The notes beneath the pieces are model-generated. The model saw only the letters and a program-made list of their open reading frames with translations, searched no databases and was not told where the DNA came from. A stretch of 64,000 nucleotides of DNA, from NCBI GenBank assembly GCA_046530785.1, contig JBHEQT010000001.1, positions 62,001 through 126,000 of the forward strand, in the 5' to 3' direction. The DNA comes from Arsenophonus sp046530785 (GTDB lineage: Bacteria > Pseudomonadota > Gammaproteobacteria > Enterobacterales > Enterobacteriaceae). Numbering within the stretch: the stretch's first letter is position 1; each line of letters opens with the position of its first letter. A program made the translations under genes and the position numbers. Shown here one piece after another: positions 1 through 8,239 of this stretch.

Positions 1-12
1 AGGATTTACTGT

Positions 13-738
13 ATGTTTTTCCACGCTAATATCGAAATACTCACTTGGGAAAGTGATTTCTTTAATCGTAAAACGGCAAAATTAAATTTTTTACCTAATG
101 CACCGACTATTTCATTAAGTCAATTAGACGAATACGATATTATAAAGGCTAAAGTTACTACGGGTAATACTAAATTAATTGATGCAATGACGACTATTGG
201 TTTTTTTTTGATTGAAGGTGAAATCGATTTTTGTTTAAATGTTGCTGGAAGAGTAAAAAATAAAAGCTTAGAGTTATCTGTAGCAGATGAAAAGGATATT
301 GAAGAATTGAAAAGTATTGCTGCTACAGCGTTTTTACATAGCCGTTTTCGCTCTCCCTGGTATCGATTAGAAGATAATATTCGTTTTTATTCTTTTTGGA
401 TTGAAAAAGCTGTTAAAGGTACTTTTGATGATATTTGTTTGTTATTAAAAGGTGTTCAAGGAGATATTCATGGATTTGTAACGATAAAGAAATTATCATC
501 AAAAAAAGAGGCGAGAATTGGTTTATTAGCCACTGCTGCTCCTTATCAAAGAAAAGGAATTGGAAAACAATTAATAACAATATCACGTCAATGGTCTGAG
601 CAAAAAGGAGTAGATCGATTAAGAATAGCAACTCAAATCAGTAATATTAGTGCTATACGTCTATATTCAAAAATGGGAGCACAAATTGAAAGAACAGATT
701 ATTGGTTATATAGAGGACGACATGATCCCATTCAATAA
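13..738 (+). CDS. wecD: dTDP-fucosamine acetyltransferase WecD
   Basis: WecD (RffC) N-acetylates dTDP-4-amino-4,6-dideoxygalactose with acetyl-CoA, giving dTDP-Fuc4NAc, the donor of the third ECA sugar. The 241-residue protein matches the enterobacterial family from its first residues (IEILTWESDFF at 7-17). It has a C-terminal GNAT fold with the acetyl-CoA loop QRKGIG at 179-184 and the motif SAIRLYSKMGA, whose Tyr218 sits at the usual general-acid position. An AGGA ribosome site stands 8 bases before the ATG. E. coli WecD has about 224 residues; the extra residues here form a short C-terminal tail that overlaps wecE by 17 bases. The upstream ECA genes lie outside the window. Product and start are well supported. 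Confidence 0.95.
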   Translation: MFFHANIEILTWESDFFNRKTAKLNFLPNAPTISLSQLDEYDIIKAKVTTGNTKLIDAMTTIGFFLIEGEIDFCLNVAGRVKNKSLELSVADEKDIEELKSIAATAFLHSRFRSPWYRLEDNIRFYSFWIEKAVKGTFDDICLLLKGVQGDIHGFVTIKKLSSKKEARIGLLATAAPYQRKGIGKQLITISRQWSEQKGVDRLRIATQISNISAIRLYSKMGAQIERTDYWLYRGRHDPIQ

Positions 739-1852
739 AACATTGAATGTAGGTACTGAATTAAGTTACGTAAAAGAAGCGATAGATAGTGGAAATTTAT
801 GTGGTGAAGAAAGTTTTACTAAGCGTTGTCAAAAGTGGATGGAAAAGTATTTTCAGTGTTTGAAAGTGATGTTAACACCTTCTTGTACTTCATCTTTAGA
901 AATGGCGGCGATTTTACTTGATATTAAATCTGGTGATGAAGTTATTATGCCAAGTTTTACATTTGTTTCTACTGCTAATGCTTTTGTACTTAGAGGTGCA
1001 AAAATTGTATTTATTGATATACGCCCTGATACCATGAATATGGATGAGAATAAAATTAAATCTGCGATTACGAACAAAACTCGAGTAATTGTACCTGTTC
1101 ACTATGCTGGTGTGGCTTGTGATATGGATCCTATTATGGAATTAGCAAACAAATACCATCTTTATGTTGTTGAAGATGCAGCTCAAAGTGTTATGTCCAC
1201 TTATAAGGGAAAGGCACTTGGTACGATAGGGCATATTGGTTGTTATAGTTTTCATGAAACAAAAAATTATTCTTCCGGCGGTGAGGGTGGTGCTATATTA
1301 ATTAATATTCCTTCACTTATTGAACGAGCAGAAATTATTCGGGAAAAAGGAACTAATCGAAATAAATTTTTTCGTGGTCAAGTTGATAAATATATTTGGC
1401 GAGATATTGGTTCCAGTTATTTAATGTCAGGTCTACAAGCGGCTTATTTATGGGCACAATTAGAGCAAGCAGAAAAAATTAATCGGCGTAGGTTAGATTT
1501 ATGGAAAAACTATTATAAGTTTCTTAAACCTTTATCTGAAATAGGTAAGATAGATTTACCTGTTATACCTTCTTATTTAAAACATAACGCCCATATGTTT
1601 TATATTAAACTAAAAGATATTGAACAAAGAACAATATTCAATAAATACATGAAAGAAAAAAATATTTTTTCAGTATTTCATTATAGTGCATTACATACTA
1701 ATCCAGCGGGATATAAATTTGGTCGTTTTCATGGTGATGATCGTTATACAACAAAAGAAAGCAATCGTTTAGTTCGTTTACCGATGTTTTATAATCTTAC
1801 AGAAGAAAAACAGAAACAAGTTATTAATCAAATTCAATGTTTTTTTGTTTAA
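722..1852 (+). CDS. wecE: dTDP-4-amino-4,6-dideoxygalactose transaminase WecE
   Basis: WecE (RffA) is a PLP-dependent sugar aminotransferase that converts dTDP-4-keto-6-deoxyglucose to dTDP-4-amino-4,6-dideoxygalactose, the substrate of WecD. I start it at ATG 722 (MIPFNKTLNVGTEL) because this gives 376 residues, the family length, and matches the family N-terminus; an upstream in-frame start at 650 would only add residues inside wecD. The Schiff-base lysine is Lys181 in SFHETKNYSSGGEGG, and Asp152 of VVEDAAQ is the expected partner of the pyridine nitrogen. Similarity is continuous to the C-terminus with no missing key residue. It overlaps wecD by 17 bases and is followed one base later by wzxE, which suggests coupled translation. 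Confidence 0.97.
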   Translation: MIPFNKTLNVGTELSYVKEAIDSGNLCGEESFTKRCQKWMEKYFQCLKVMLTPSCTSSLEMAAILLDIKSGDEVIMPSFTFVSTANAFVLRGAKIVFIDIRPDTMNMDENKIKSAITNKTRVIVPVHYAGVACDMDPIMELANKYHLYVVEDAAQSVMSTYKGKALGTIGHIGCYSFHETKNYSSGGEGGAILINIPSLIERAEIIREKGTNRNKFFRGQVDKYIWRDIGSSYLMSGLQAAYLWAQLEQAEKINRRRLDLWKNYYKFLKPLSEIGKIDLPVIPSYLKHNAHMFYIKLKDIEQRTIFNKYMKEKNIFSVFHYSALHTNPAGYKFGRFHGDDRYTTKESNRLVRLPMFYNLTEEKQKQVINQIQCFFV

Positions 1853-1853
1853 T

Positions 1854-3098
1854 ATGTCTTTAGCTAAATCTTCTATTTGGACAGCGATTTCAACTTTGGT
1901 AAAAATTGGTATAGGGTTAATTATTATAAAATTATTTGCTGTTTCTTTTGGTCCTAGTGGAGCTGGGCAAGCTGGAAATTTTCGTCAACTGATTACTATT
2001 ATTGGTATTTTATCTGGAGCAGGAATTTTTAATGGTGTTACTAAGTATATAGCTGAATATCATAAGATACCAACAAAATTAAATCTTATATTAGGAACCT
2101 CATCATTAATTATTTTAGGATCTTCAATTTTATTAGCAATTATTTTTTTATTTTTTAGCTCATTTATCAGTCTTGCGTTATTTAACGATATTCAATATCA
2201 AATTGTTATTTTTACTCTAGCAATAATACAAATTGGAATCGCTTATTCTAATTATTTTCTATCTATATTAAAAGCTTACCGTGATGAGAAAGGTAATGCT
2301 CTATCGATTATCTCAGGTAGTTTAGTAGGAATGATTGTTTACTATTTTTGTTTTAGATTAGGTGATTATCAAGGGGCTCTAATAGGATTAGCTTTATTTC
2401 CTGCCTTAACTGTTGTTCCAGCGGCAATCATGCTTCTACGTCATAAGCAATTGAGCTTCTCATATTTTAAACCAAGATGGAATAGTGATATAGGTCATGA
2501 TTTTGCTAAATTTACCTTAATGGCACTAATAACATCAGTTACATTGCCGTTTGCTTATATTATAATAAGAAATTTGTTAGTTGAGAAATATAGTTGGGAT
2601 GAAGTCGGTATTTGGCAGGCGGTAATTAGTGTTTCAGATGCTTATTTACAATTTATTACAACATCTTTTACTGTTTATTTATTACCAACCTTAACTAGAT
2701 TACAGAATGGATATAAAATTAGTATAGAAATTTTTAAAGCTTTAAAGTTTGTTTTACCAACGGTAGCAATAGGTAGTTTTACCATATGGTTATTACGAGA
2801 TTTAGTGATTTTGTTGCTTTTTTCCGATAAATTTATGAAGATGCGAGATCTTTTTGCTTGGCAGTTAACTGGTGATATTTTCAAAGTAGGAGCTTATGTA
2901 TTCGGTTATTTAGTTATTGCAAAGGCAGAAATACGATTTTACTTTTTAACAGAAGTAACACAATTTATATTGTTAATAGTATTTTCTTATTGGTTAATAC
3001 CTAATTATGGAGCTTTAGGTGCTGTTCAAGCTTATATGGCGACTTACATAATTTATTTTATGATTTGTAGTACCATATTTTATTTTTACCAAAGGTGA
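1854..3098 (+). CDS. wzxE: ECA lipid III flippase WzxE
   Basis: WzxE moves undecaprenyl-PP-linked ECA trisaccharide (lipid III) across the inner membrane. It belongs to the polysaccharide-transporter branch of the MOP superfamily. The 414-residue protein is hydrophobic throughout, with about 12 predicted membrane spans. It carries family signatures such as FRQLITIIGILSGAGIFNG near residue 45, TLMALITSVTLPFAY in the middle, and MRDLFAWQLTGD and KVGAYVFGYLVIAKA in the second half. I chose ATG 1854 (MSLAKSSIWTA, the family N-terminus) over an in-frame TTG three codons earlier. The gene begins one base after the wecE stop, within the same operon. No defect is visible. Confidence 0.96.
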   Translation: MSLAKSSIWTAISTLVKIGIGLIIIKLFAVSFGPSGAGQAGNFRQLITIIGILSGAGIFNGVTKYIAEYHKIPTKLNLILGTSSLIILGSSILLAIIFLFFSSFISLALFNDIQYQIVIFTLAIIQIGIAYSNYFLSILKAYRDEKGNALSIISGSLVGMIVYYFCFRLGDYQGALIGLALFPALTVVPAAIMLLRHKQLSFSYFKPRWNSDIGHDFAKFTLMALITSVTLPFAYIIIRNLLVEKYSWDEVGIWQAVISVSDAYLQFITTSFTVYLLPTLTRLQNGYKISIEIFKALKFVLPTVAIGSFTIWLLRDLVILLLFSDKFMKMRDLFAWQLTGDIFKVGAYVFGYLVIAKAEIRFYFLTEVTQFILLIVFSYWLIPNYGALGAVQAYMATYIIYFMICSTIFYFYQR

Positions 3099-3100
3099 AC

Positions 3101-4183
3101 ATGAAAACTTTAATCCATGTATTAGGATCTGATATTCCACATCATAATCAGACAATATTAGAATATTTTAATGATATTTTATATTTATCAATACCATCAG
3201 TAAAAAAAAGACGATTTATGGTTGTTAGTCTTGATCTCAATCTAGCATCACGTTATCTACATTTACAGATTAATCAATTTGATAATAAAAAAGAAATTGC
3301 CAATAGTATTATTAAACAAGCAAAAAAAGATAAAAATTGCCAATTCTTTTTTCATGGTCAATTTAATTTAACTATTTGGTTTGCATTATTATTTGGAAAA
3401 ATTCGTCGACAACAATGTTTATGGCATATTTGGGGGGCTGATCTTTATGAAGAGTTATCTGGATTGAAATTTAGATTGTTTTATTATTTTCGCCGTTTGG
3501 CATTTAAGCGAGTAGGATATGTTTTTGGTACAAAAGGTGATTTAAATTACTTTTCGAATTTAAATCCAGCTATACCAATATCTTTGCTCTATTTTCCAAC
3601 CAAAATGAATTTATCCTTAACCGACTGTAAAAAGTCGGTTAATCAAACAAATAAAATGATAATTTTGGTTGGTAATTCGGGTGATAAATCTAATCGACAT
3701 ATTGAAGCGTTAATGGCGATTAAAAAGCAATTTTCTGATCAATTAGTTAAAATTTTTATTCCTATGGGATACCCAAATAATAATCAAGTATATATTTCAG
3801 AAGTTTCTCGAGCAGCGAGAAATTATTTTTCTGATGGGGAAGTAATAATTATTAAGAAAAAAATAGTTTTTAATAATTATCTTACCTTACTTCGCTATTG
3901 TGATTTAGGTTATTTTATTTTCAAACGACAACAAGGTATAGGTACGATATGTTTATTAATTCAGCTCGGAATTCCTTTTATTATTAGTCACAAAAACTAT
4001 TTTTGGCAAGATCTTGTTGAGCAATGTATACCTTTTTTATTTTATAATGAAAAAGTAGATAAACAAAAATTGTTTTTTATTCAACAAAAAATGATATTGC
4101 TGGATAAAAGTCAAATAGCTTTTTTTAATCCTAATTTTATTGAAGGGTGGGAGAATACGTTGAGATTGATAGGAGAGCAATAG
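3101..4183 (+). CDS. wecF: TDP-Fuc4NAc:lipid II Fuc4NAc transferase WecF
   Basis: WecF (RffT) adds Fuc4NAc to lipid II to make ECA lipid III at the inner face of the membrane (glycosyltransferase family 56). The 360-residue protein keeps the family landmarks: LIHVLGSDIPHHN at the N-terminus, WHIWGADLYEE in the first half, ILVGNSGDKSNRHIEAL opening the C-terminal domain, and CDLGYFIFKRQQGIGT near the donor-binding region. ATG 3101 (MKTLIHVLGS) matches the family start; an in-frame GTG two codons earlier overlaps the wzxE stop and is less likely. The stop codon overlaps the wzyE start by one base, so the two are probably translationally coupled. Confidence 0.96.
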   Translation: MKTLIHVLGSDIPHHNQTILEYFNDILYLSIPSVKKRRFMVVSLDLNLASRYLHLQINQFDNKKEIANSIIKQAKKDKNCQFFFHGQFNLTIWFALLFGKIRRQQCLWHIWGADLYEELSGLKFRLFYYFRRLAFKRVGYVFGTKGDLNYFSNLNPAIPISLLYFPTKMNLSLTDCKKSVNQTNKMIILVGNSGDKSNRHIEALMAIKKQFSDQLVKIFIPMGYPNNNQVYISEVSRAARNYFSDGEVIIIKKKIVFNNYLTLLRYCDLGYFIFKRQQGIGTICLLIQLGIPFIISHKNYFWQDLVEQCIPFLFYNEKVDKQKLFFIQQKMILLDKSQIAFFNPNFIEGWENTLRLIGEQ

Positions 4184-5511
4184 TGACTTTATTTGATTTT
4201 GGAAGCCTATCGATTGTCTATTTTATCTCTCTGATATTAATCTTAGCATTAACGTATTTTGAATTTCAAAAAGTATGCTTCAATTTTAATATTTTTTTTT
4301 CTTTAGTTTATTTATTAACATTCTACTTTGGTTTTCCATTAACGGGATTACTTGTTTTTCATTTTAAAGTCGATATCCTACCTACTAATATATTGTTGAA
4401 TGTGTTCCTATTATCTATTAGTTTTTATATTATTTATTATTTTACTTACAAAATCCATTTACAGAGTAATATTAAACAATCGTTATTCACTATAAATGAA
4501 TTAGAAACAAAATTAACTTGTTTTTTATTGATCCTTATTAGTATTGTGACAATTGGGATTTTTTTCTTAAAAAATGGTTTTTTACTATTTCGTTTAAAAT
4601 CTTATAGTCAGATTTTTTCTAGTGAAGTTTCTAACATTCCGTTAAAACGTTTTTTTTATTTTTTCTTTCCGGCAATGTTGATTATCTTTTTTTTAAAACC
4701 AACACAGTATCGATGGTTATTTTTTCTGTTTAGTACACTTTCTTTTGGGATATTCACTTATTTGGTTGTTGGCGGAACACGAGCTAATATTATTCTTTCC
4801 TTTTCACTTTTTTTATTTATTGGAATCTTCAGAGGATGGATTAATTTATCGATGCTAATTATCTCCTTTATAATCTGCATTATTGGTGTGTTTTGGTTAG
4901 CATTAAAACGTTATGGATTGAATGTTAATGGCGAAGAGAGTTTTTATACTTTTCTTTATTTAACACGTGATACTTTTTCTCCTTGGGAGAATTTAGGAAA
5001 GTTATTAAATAATTATGAAAAAATTAAATTCCAAGGATTATCTCCTATTATACGTGATTTTTACGTTTTTATTCCAAAGTGGCTATGGCCTGAACAACCA
5101 AATACAGTATTGAATTCAGCTAATTATTTTACCTGGAAAATACTTGATAATTATTCTGGTTTAACTATATCCCCAACATTAATTGGTTCTTTTATTGTAA
5201 TGGGTGGTGTTGTTTTTGTTCCTTTTGGTGCAATTAGTATTGGCTTTATTATTAAATTATTTGATTGGCTTTTTGAAAAAAGTAAAATTGAAATAAATCA
5301 TTATAAAAGTGTTATTCTGCAATCTTTCTGTTTTGGCGCTATTTTTAATATCATTGTTCTTGTCCGTGAGGGTGTGGATTCTTTTGTATCACGAATGGTG
5401 TTTTTTTCTTTAATATTTTTATTTTGTTTATTTATAGCAAAACTTATTTATTGTTTTTTTTTAAAAACAGGTTTAATTCGGATATATACCACTAATGTTT
5501 CTAAAAAATAG
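4183..5511 (+). CDS. wzyE: ECA polysaccharide polymerase WzyE
   Basis: WzyE joins lipid-linked ECA trisaccharides into chains on the periplasmic side, with WzzE setting length. The 442-residue protein is very hydrophobic (about 11 predicted spans). It retains the most conserved family blocks: GFLLFRLKSYSQIFSSEVS, VVGGTRANIILSFSLFLFIG, FYTFLYLTRDTFSPWEN, FVFIPKWLWP-like text and SANYFTWKILDN. I place the start at GTG 4183, which shares its G with the TAG stop of wecF and has an AGGAGAG ribosome site at 4171-4177. Starting there reproduces the family N-terminus, whereas an in-frame GTG at 4147 would add 12 residues that overlap wecF. No truncation is seen. Confidence 0.95.
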   Translation: MTLFDFGSLSIVYFISLILILALTYFEFQKVCFNFNIFFSLVYLLTFYFGFPLTGLLVFHFKVDILPTNILLNVFLLSISFYIIYYFTYKIHLQSNIKQSLFTINELETKLTCFLLILISIVTIGIFFLKNGFLLFRLKSYSQIFSSEVSNIPLKRFFYFFFPAMLIIFFLKPTQYRWLFFLFSTLSFGIFTYLVVGGTRANIILSFSLFLFIGIFRGWINLSMLIISFIICIIGVFWLALKRYGLNVNGEESFYTFLYLTRDTFSPWENLGKLLNNYEKIKFQGLSPIIRDFYVFIPKWLWPEQPNTVLNSANYFTWKILDNYSGLTISPTLIGSFIVMGGVVFVPFGAISIGFIIKLFDWLFEKSKIEINHYKSVILQSFCFGAIFNIIVLVREGVDSFVSRMVFFSLIFLFCLFIAKLIYCFFLKTGLIRIYTTNVSKK

Positions 5512-5539
5512 GAAAAATAATAGTTTTTTGGAGTAACAT

Positions 5540-6277
5540 ATGAAGAAACAACTGATCCAGAAATATGATATTCGAGGTTATCTTATTTGTGGTTTTTATG
5601 ATAGAATTCATTTTCTTAATTATCTTTTTTTAGATCAACAAGTTAAGAGTGGATCATTGGTAGCGATTAATGCGGAAAAAATCCTAATTGCAGAGAAAAA
5701 TATTGATTTAAATGAATTGTTAATTCAAGCAGAATATCTTTATGCAGATGGGATTAGTATTGTCAGAGCAATTCGTCGTAAATACCCAAAAGCTAAAGTT
5801 TCACGTATTGCAGGAGTTGATTTATGGGAAGAATTAATGAAAATCGCAGGTCAAAAGGTAATACCCGTATTTCTTCTTGGTGGAGAAAAGGAAATTCTTA
5901 AACAAACAGAGACTAAACTTCGTACTCAATTGAAAGTAAATATTGTTGGTATTCATGACGGATATTTTAAACCTGAACAAAATGAAATATTATTCAAACA
6001 AATTAAGGATAGTAGAGCAAAAATTGTTACGATGGCAATGGGTTCGCCAAGGCAAGAAATTTTTATTCGTGATTGTAGGAAAGTTTATCCAGAAGCACTT
6101 TATATGGGAATAGGTGGTACATATGACGTTTTTACTGGAAATATAAAACGCGCACCTAAATTATGGCAAAAATTAGAATTAGAATGGCTATATAGATTAT
6201 TTTCTCAACCTAGTCGTATTAAACGACAGGTAAAATTATTACGCTTTCTGAAGTATTATTATAGTGGTAAATTATAG
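5540..6277 (+). CDS. wecG: UDP-ManNAcA transferase WecG
   Basis: WecG (RffM) transfers N-acetyl-D-mannosaminuronic acid from UDP-ManNAcA to undecaprenyl-PP-GlcNAc, giving ECA lipid II. It belongs to the WecG/TagA/CpsF glycosyltransferase family 26. The 245 residues match the family length (E. coli 246). Visible blocks include IRGYLICGFYDR, YADGISIVRAIRRKYP, VFLLGGEKEIL, GIHDGYFKPEQ, MAMGSPRQEIFI and the C-terminal MGIGGTYDVFTGNIKRAP. A GGAG ribosome site precedes ATG 5540. It is the last gene of the ECA operon, as in E. coli; no gene follows for 1.7 kb. Confidence 0.97.
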   Translation: MKKQLIQKYDIRGYLICGFYDRIHFLNYLFLDQQVKSGSLVAINAEKILIAEKNIDLNELLIQAEYLYADGISIVRAIRRKYPKAKVSRIAGVDLWEELMKIAGQKVIPVFLLGGEKEILKQTETKLRTQLKVNIVGIHDGYFKPEQNEILFKQIKDSRAKIVTMAMGSPRQEIFIRDCRKVYPEALYMGIGGTYDVFTGNIKRAPKLWQKLELEWLYRLFSQPSRIKRQVKLLRFLKYYYSGKL

Positions 6278-8004
6278 TTCTTTATTAAAGAAATAATATT
6301 TTTATTAAAATTACTTTTTAAATGAAAGTAATAACATTTTACATTTTATTTATTATTTATTAAAAAATTCTTTAGTATAATTCTTAATATTAAAAATTAT
6401 CATTAAATTATTAAATTTATTTTTTTAGAATAAAGATTATATTAATCATACAATACTTATATTTTATCATTTTGATAAATAAGCGGTAAAATCCTATTAA
6501 GTTTATTATTAAATGATAAAAATTTATATAAGATAAATGAAATAAAAATATAGTTTTGGCCTTCAATCTTTCTATATATGTTTATATTTGCTTTTATTAA
6601 TCATCAGTATGATTATTGTTTTTACTTTATAGATTTTAGTAGTACGTTAAACATAAATGAAAAATTTATATTATTAATTTATATTATTCCTGGATTATTT
6701 ATTTTCATTAAATATCCAAATTAGATAGAAACTATTTATTAAGTAAATTAAATTAAGAGATTTTTCTTTTATTATAAATATTTAAATCCTTATTACTGGG
6801 GATTTTAATAATATTTTGGTTATTGGTTTATACAAATAGTTATTGGAGTATTAGAGATTACAAAAATTTGTATCTATATACAAATTTATTTTTCTAATTT
6901 TTAAAATAAATTTTTCAAATTTCTTTTATTTTTTTATTTATTCCATTATTTAATTTTGTCTATAACTGTATCTTTTATATCGTGAATTAAAATTCATATT
7001 TTCCATGAGTAAAGTTAATAAGAAAATATTATTTTAATTATTTTAATTATTTTAATTATATCATGGTGGATTTTATTATTGATTGTAAAGATTTTATTTT
7101 CTATAGTGTATAATACTAATCTATTAATATGTTGAAGTAATCTATACTATTAATTTAGTATAATTATTACTATTCACATTAAAATATTATTAATGATTAT
7201 TTAATAAAGTAATTTATTTTATATTATTTTTATTTATTGTTATAATATTATATTGGTAGATAGGGGTTTACTAAAAATGTAGTTTACTTAACATTTAAAT
7301 ATATTCTACTTATCAAAGTAGAATGTATTTCTAAGAATAGATTCGTGATTATTTTTTTAGTATTTATAACTAATATTATTAGACGTTATATGGTATAAAA
7401 TCTTTAGTGATAAAGTATCATTTTAATTCTTTTAAGAAAAATAAACTTCCGTAATCTTTATTAAGATAATAACAGGTGTTTTGTATAAATGCTGTTTTAT
7501 ATTAAAATTGTTACTTTTTATTATTAATTCAACAATTAACTATATTTCGATCTATTGAAAAGAAAACTTCATTTATTTTAGTCTGCCAGTATATCACTTT
7601 ATACAATACTCTTTTATTTTTTATTTCTTCAGTCGTTTTTAGATAAAATATTAAATAGTCAAATTATTACTAAATATATTTTTAAATCTAGTACTTATTT
7701 CATTTCTGGAATAATTTTTTATTTTTATATTTTTTTATCATAAAGAATTTTTAGTTACGTTTTTTTGTTTATCATTAATTCTTTTTGCTTTATTTTATTA
7801 ATTTATTTCTGTTATCTATTTTAATTATCTTATTTTGAAATAAACAAATGAACATATGATTAACAATGCTCTCCTTTAAAAATTTAAAGAAAGTAAAAAA
7901 ATTTTATTTTTATAATTGAAAATAGATAAGGATATAAATTTTTATTTAAAATTACTAGACAGAATATTATTAAATCCGTACTATTTTATCTATAATTGTG
8001 TAAA
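6278..8004. other. Gene-free decayed DNA after the ECA operon
   Basis: Very AT-rich sequence with stops in all frames. In E. coli the amino-acid permease gene yifK lies between wecG and the tRNA cluster, so this is its expected place, but I could not align any part of YifK. A short palindrome (6278-6292, TTCTTTATTAAAGAA) directly after the wecG stop could form a weak hairpin. A 56-codon open stretch near 6554-6724 is hydrophobic, but its length is within what chance allows at this base composition. Confidence 0.6.
7991..7996 (+). promoter_or_regulatory. Possible -10 box for the tRNA-Arg/His transcript
   Basis: A perfect TATAAT stands 9 bases before the tRNA-Arg 5' end, a natural distance for a start just ahead of the tRNA. 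No good -35 hexamer is visible 16-18 bases upstream, and TATAAT-like strings are common in DNA of this composition, so the call is tentative. Confidence 0.3.
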
Positions 8005-8078
8005 GCGCCCGTAGCTCATCTGGATAGAGTACTGCCCTCCGAAGGCAGAGGCATCAGGTTCGAATCCTGTCGGGCGCG
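8005..8078 (+). tRNA. argX: tRNA-Arg, anticodon CCG
   Basis: The cloverleaf is complete. The 7-bp acceptor stem pairs GCGCCCG with CGGGCGC, the anticodon stem is CTGCC/GGCAG, and the T arm contains GGTTCGAATCC. The anticodon loop CTCCGAA reads CCG and decodes CGG. It corresponds to argX, the first tRNA of the argX-hisR-leuT-proM cluster of E. coli, and lies next to tRNA-His as expected. The 3' CCA is not encoded (the discriminator G is followed by CTA), so it must be added by CCA transferase. Compared with E. coli argX as I recall it, position 37 is A rather than G, and the 15-48 pair is T-A rather than G-C. Confidence 0.95.
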
Positions 8079-8165
8079 CTATTGTTATTGATCGTTATAA
8101 TTAACTGCCACGAACAGCTAATTAATATTTTTTTATTCAAAAAATCTTAATTTTAGAAATTTTAT

Positions 8166-8239
8166 GGTGGCTATAGCTCAGTTGGTAGAGTCCCGGATTG
8201 TGATTCCGGTTGTCGTGGGTTCGAATCCCACTAGTCACC
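8166..8239 (+). tRNA. hisR: tRNA-His, anticodon GTG
   Basis: The cloverleaf begins with the histidine-specific extra G(-1) at 8166, opposite discriminator C at 8239. The acceptor stem GTGGCTA pairs with TAGTCAC, containing one G-T wobble at the fourth pair. The anticodon stem is CCGGA/TCCGG around loop TTGTGAT, giving GTG, and the T arm holds GGTTCGAATCC. It is the only histidine tRNA expected in such genomes. CCA is not fully encoded. The leuT and proM tRNAs that follow hisR in E. coli are absent. Confidence 0.95.

Noticed and set aside
6554..6724. 56-codon open, hydrophobic stretch after wecG
   Set aside because: No start with ribosome site, no similarity to YifK, and open runs of this size are expected by chance in 64 kb of such DNA.
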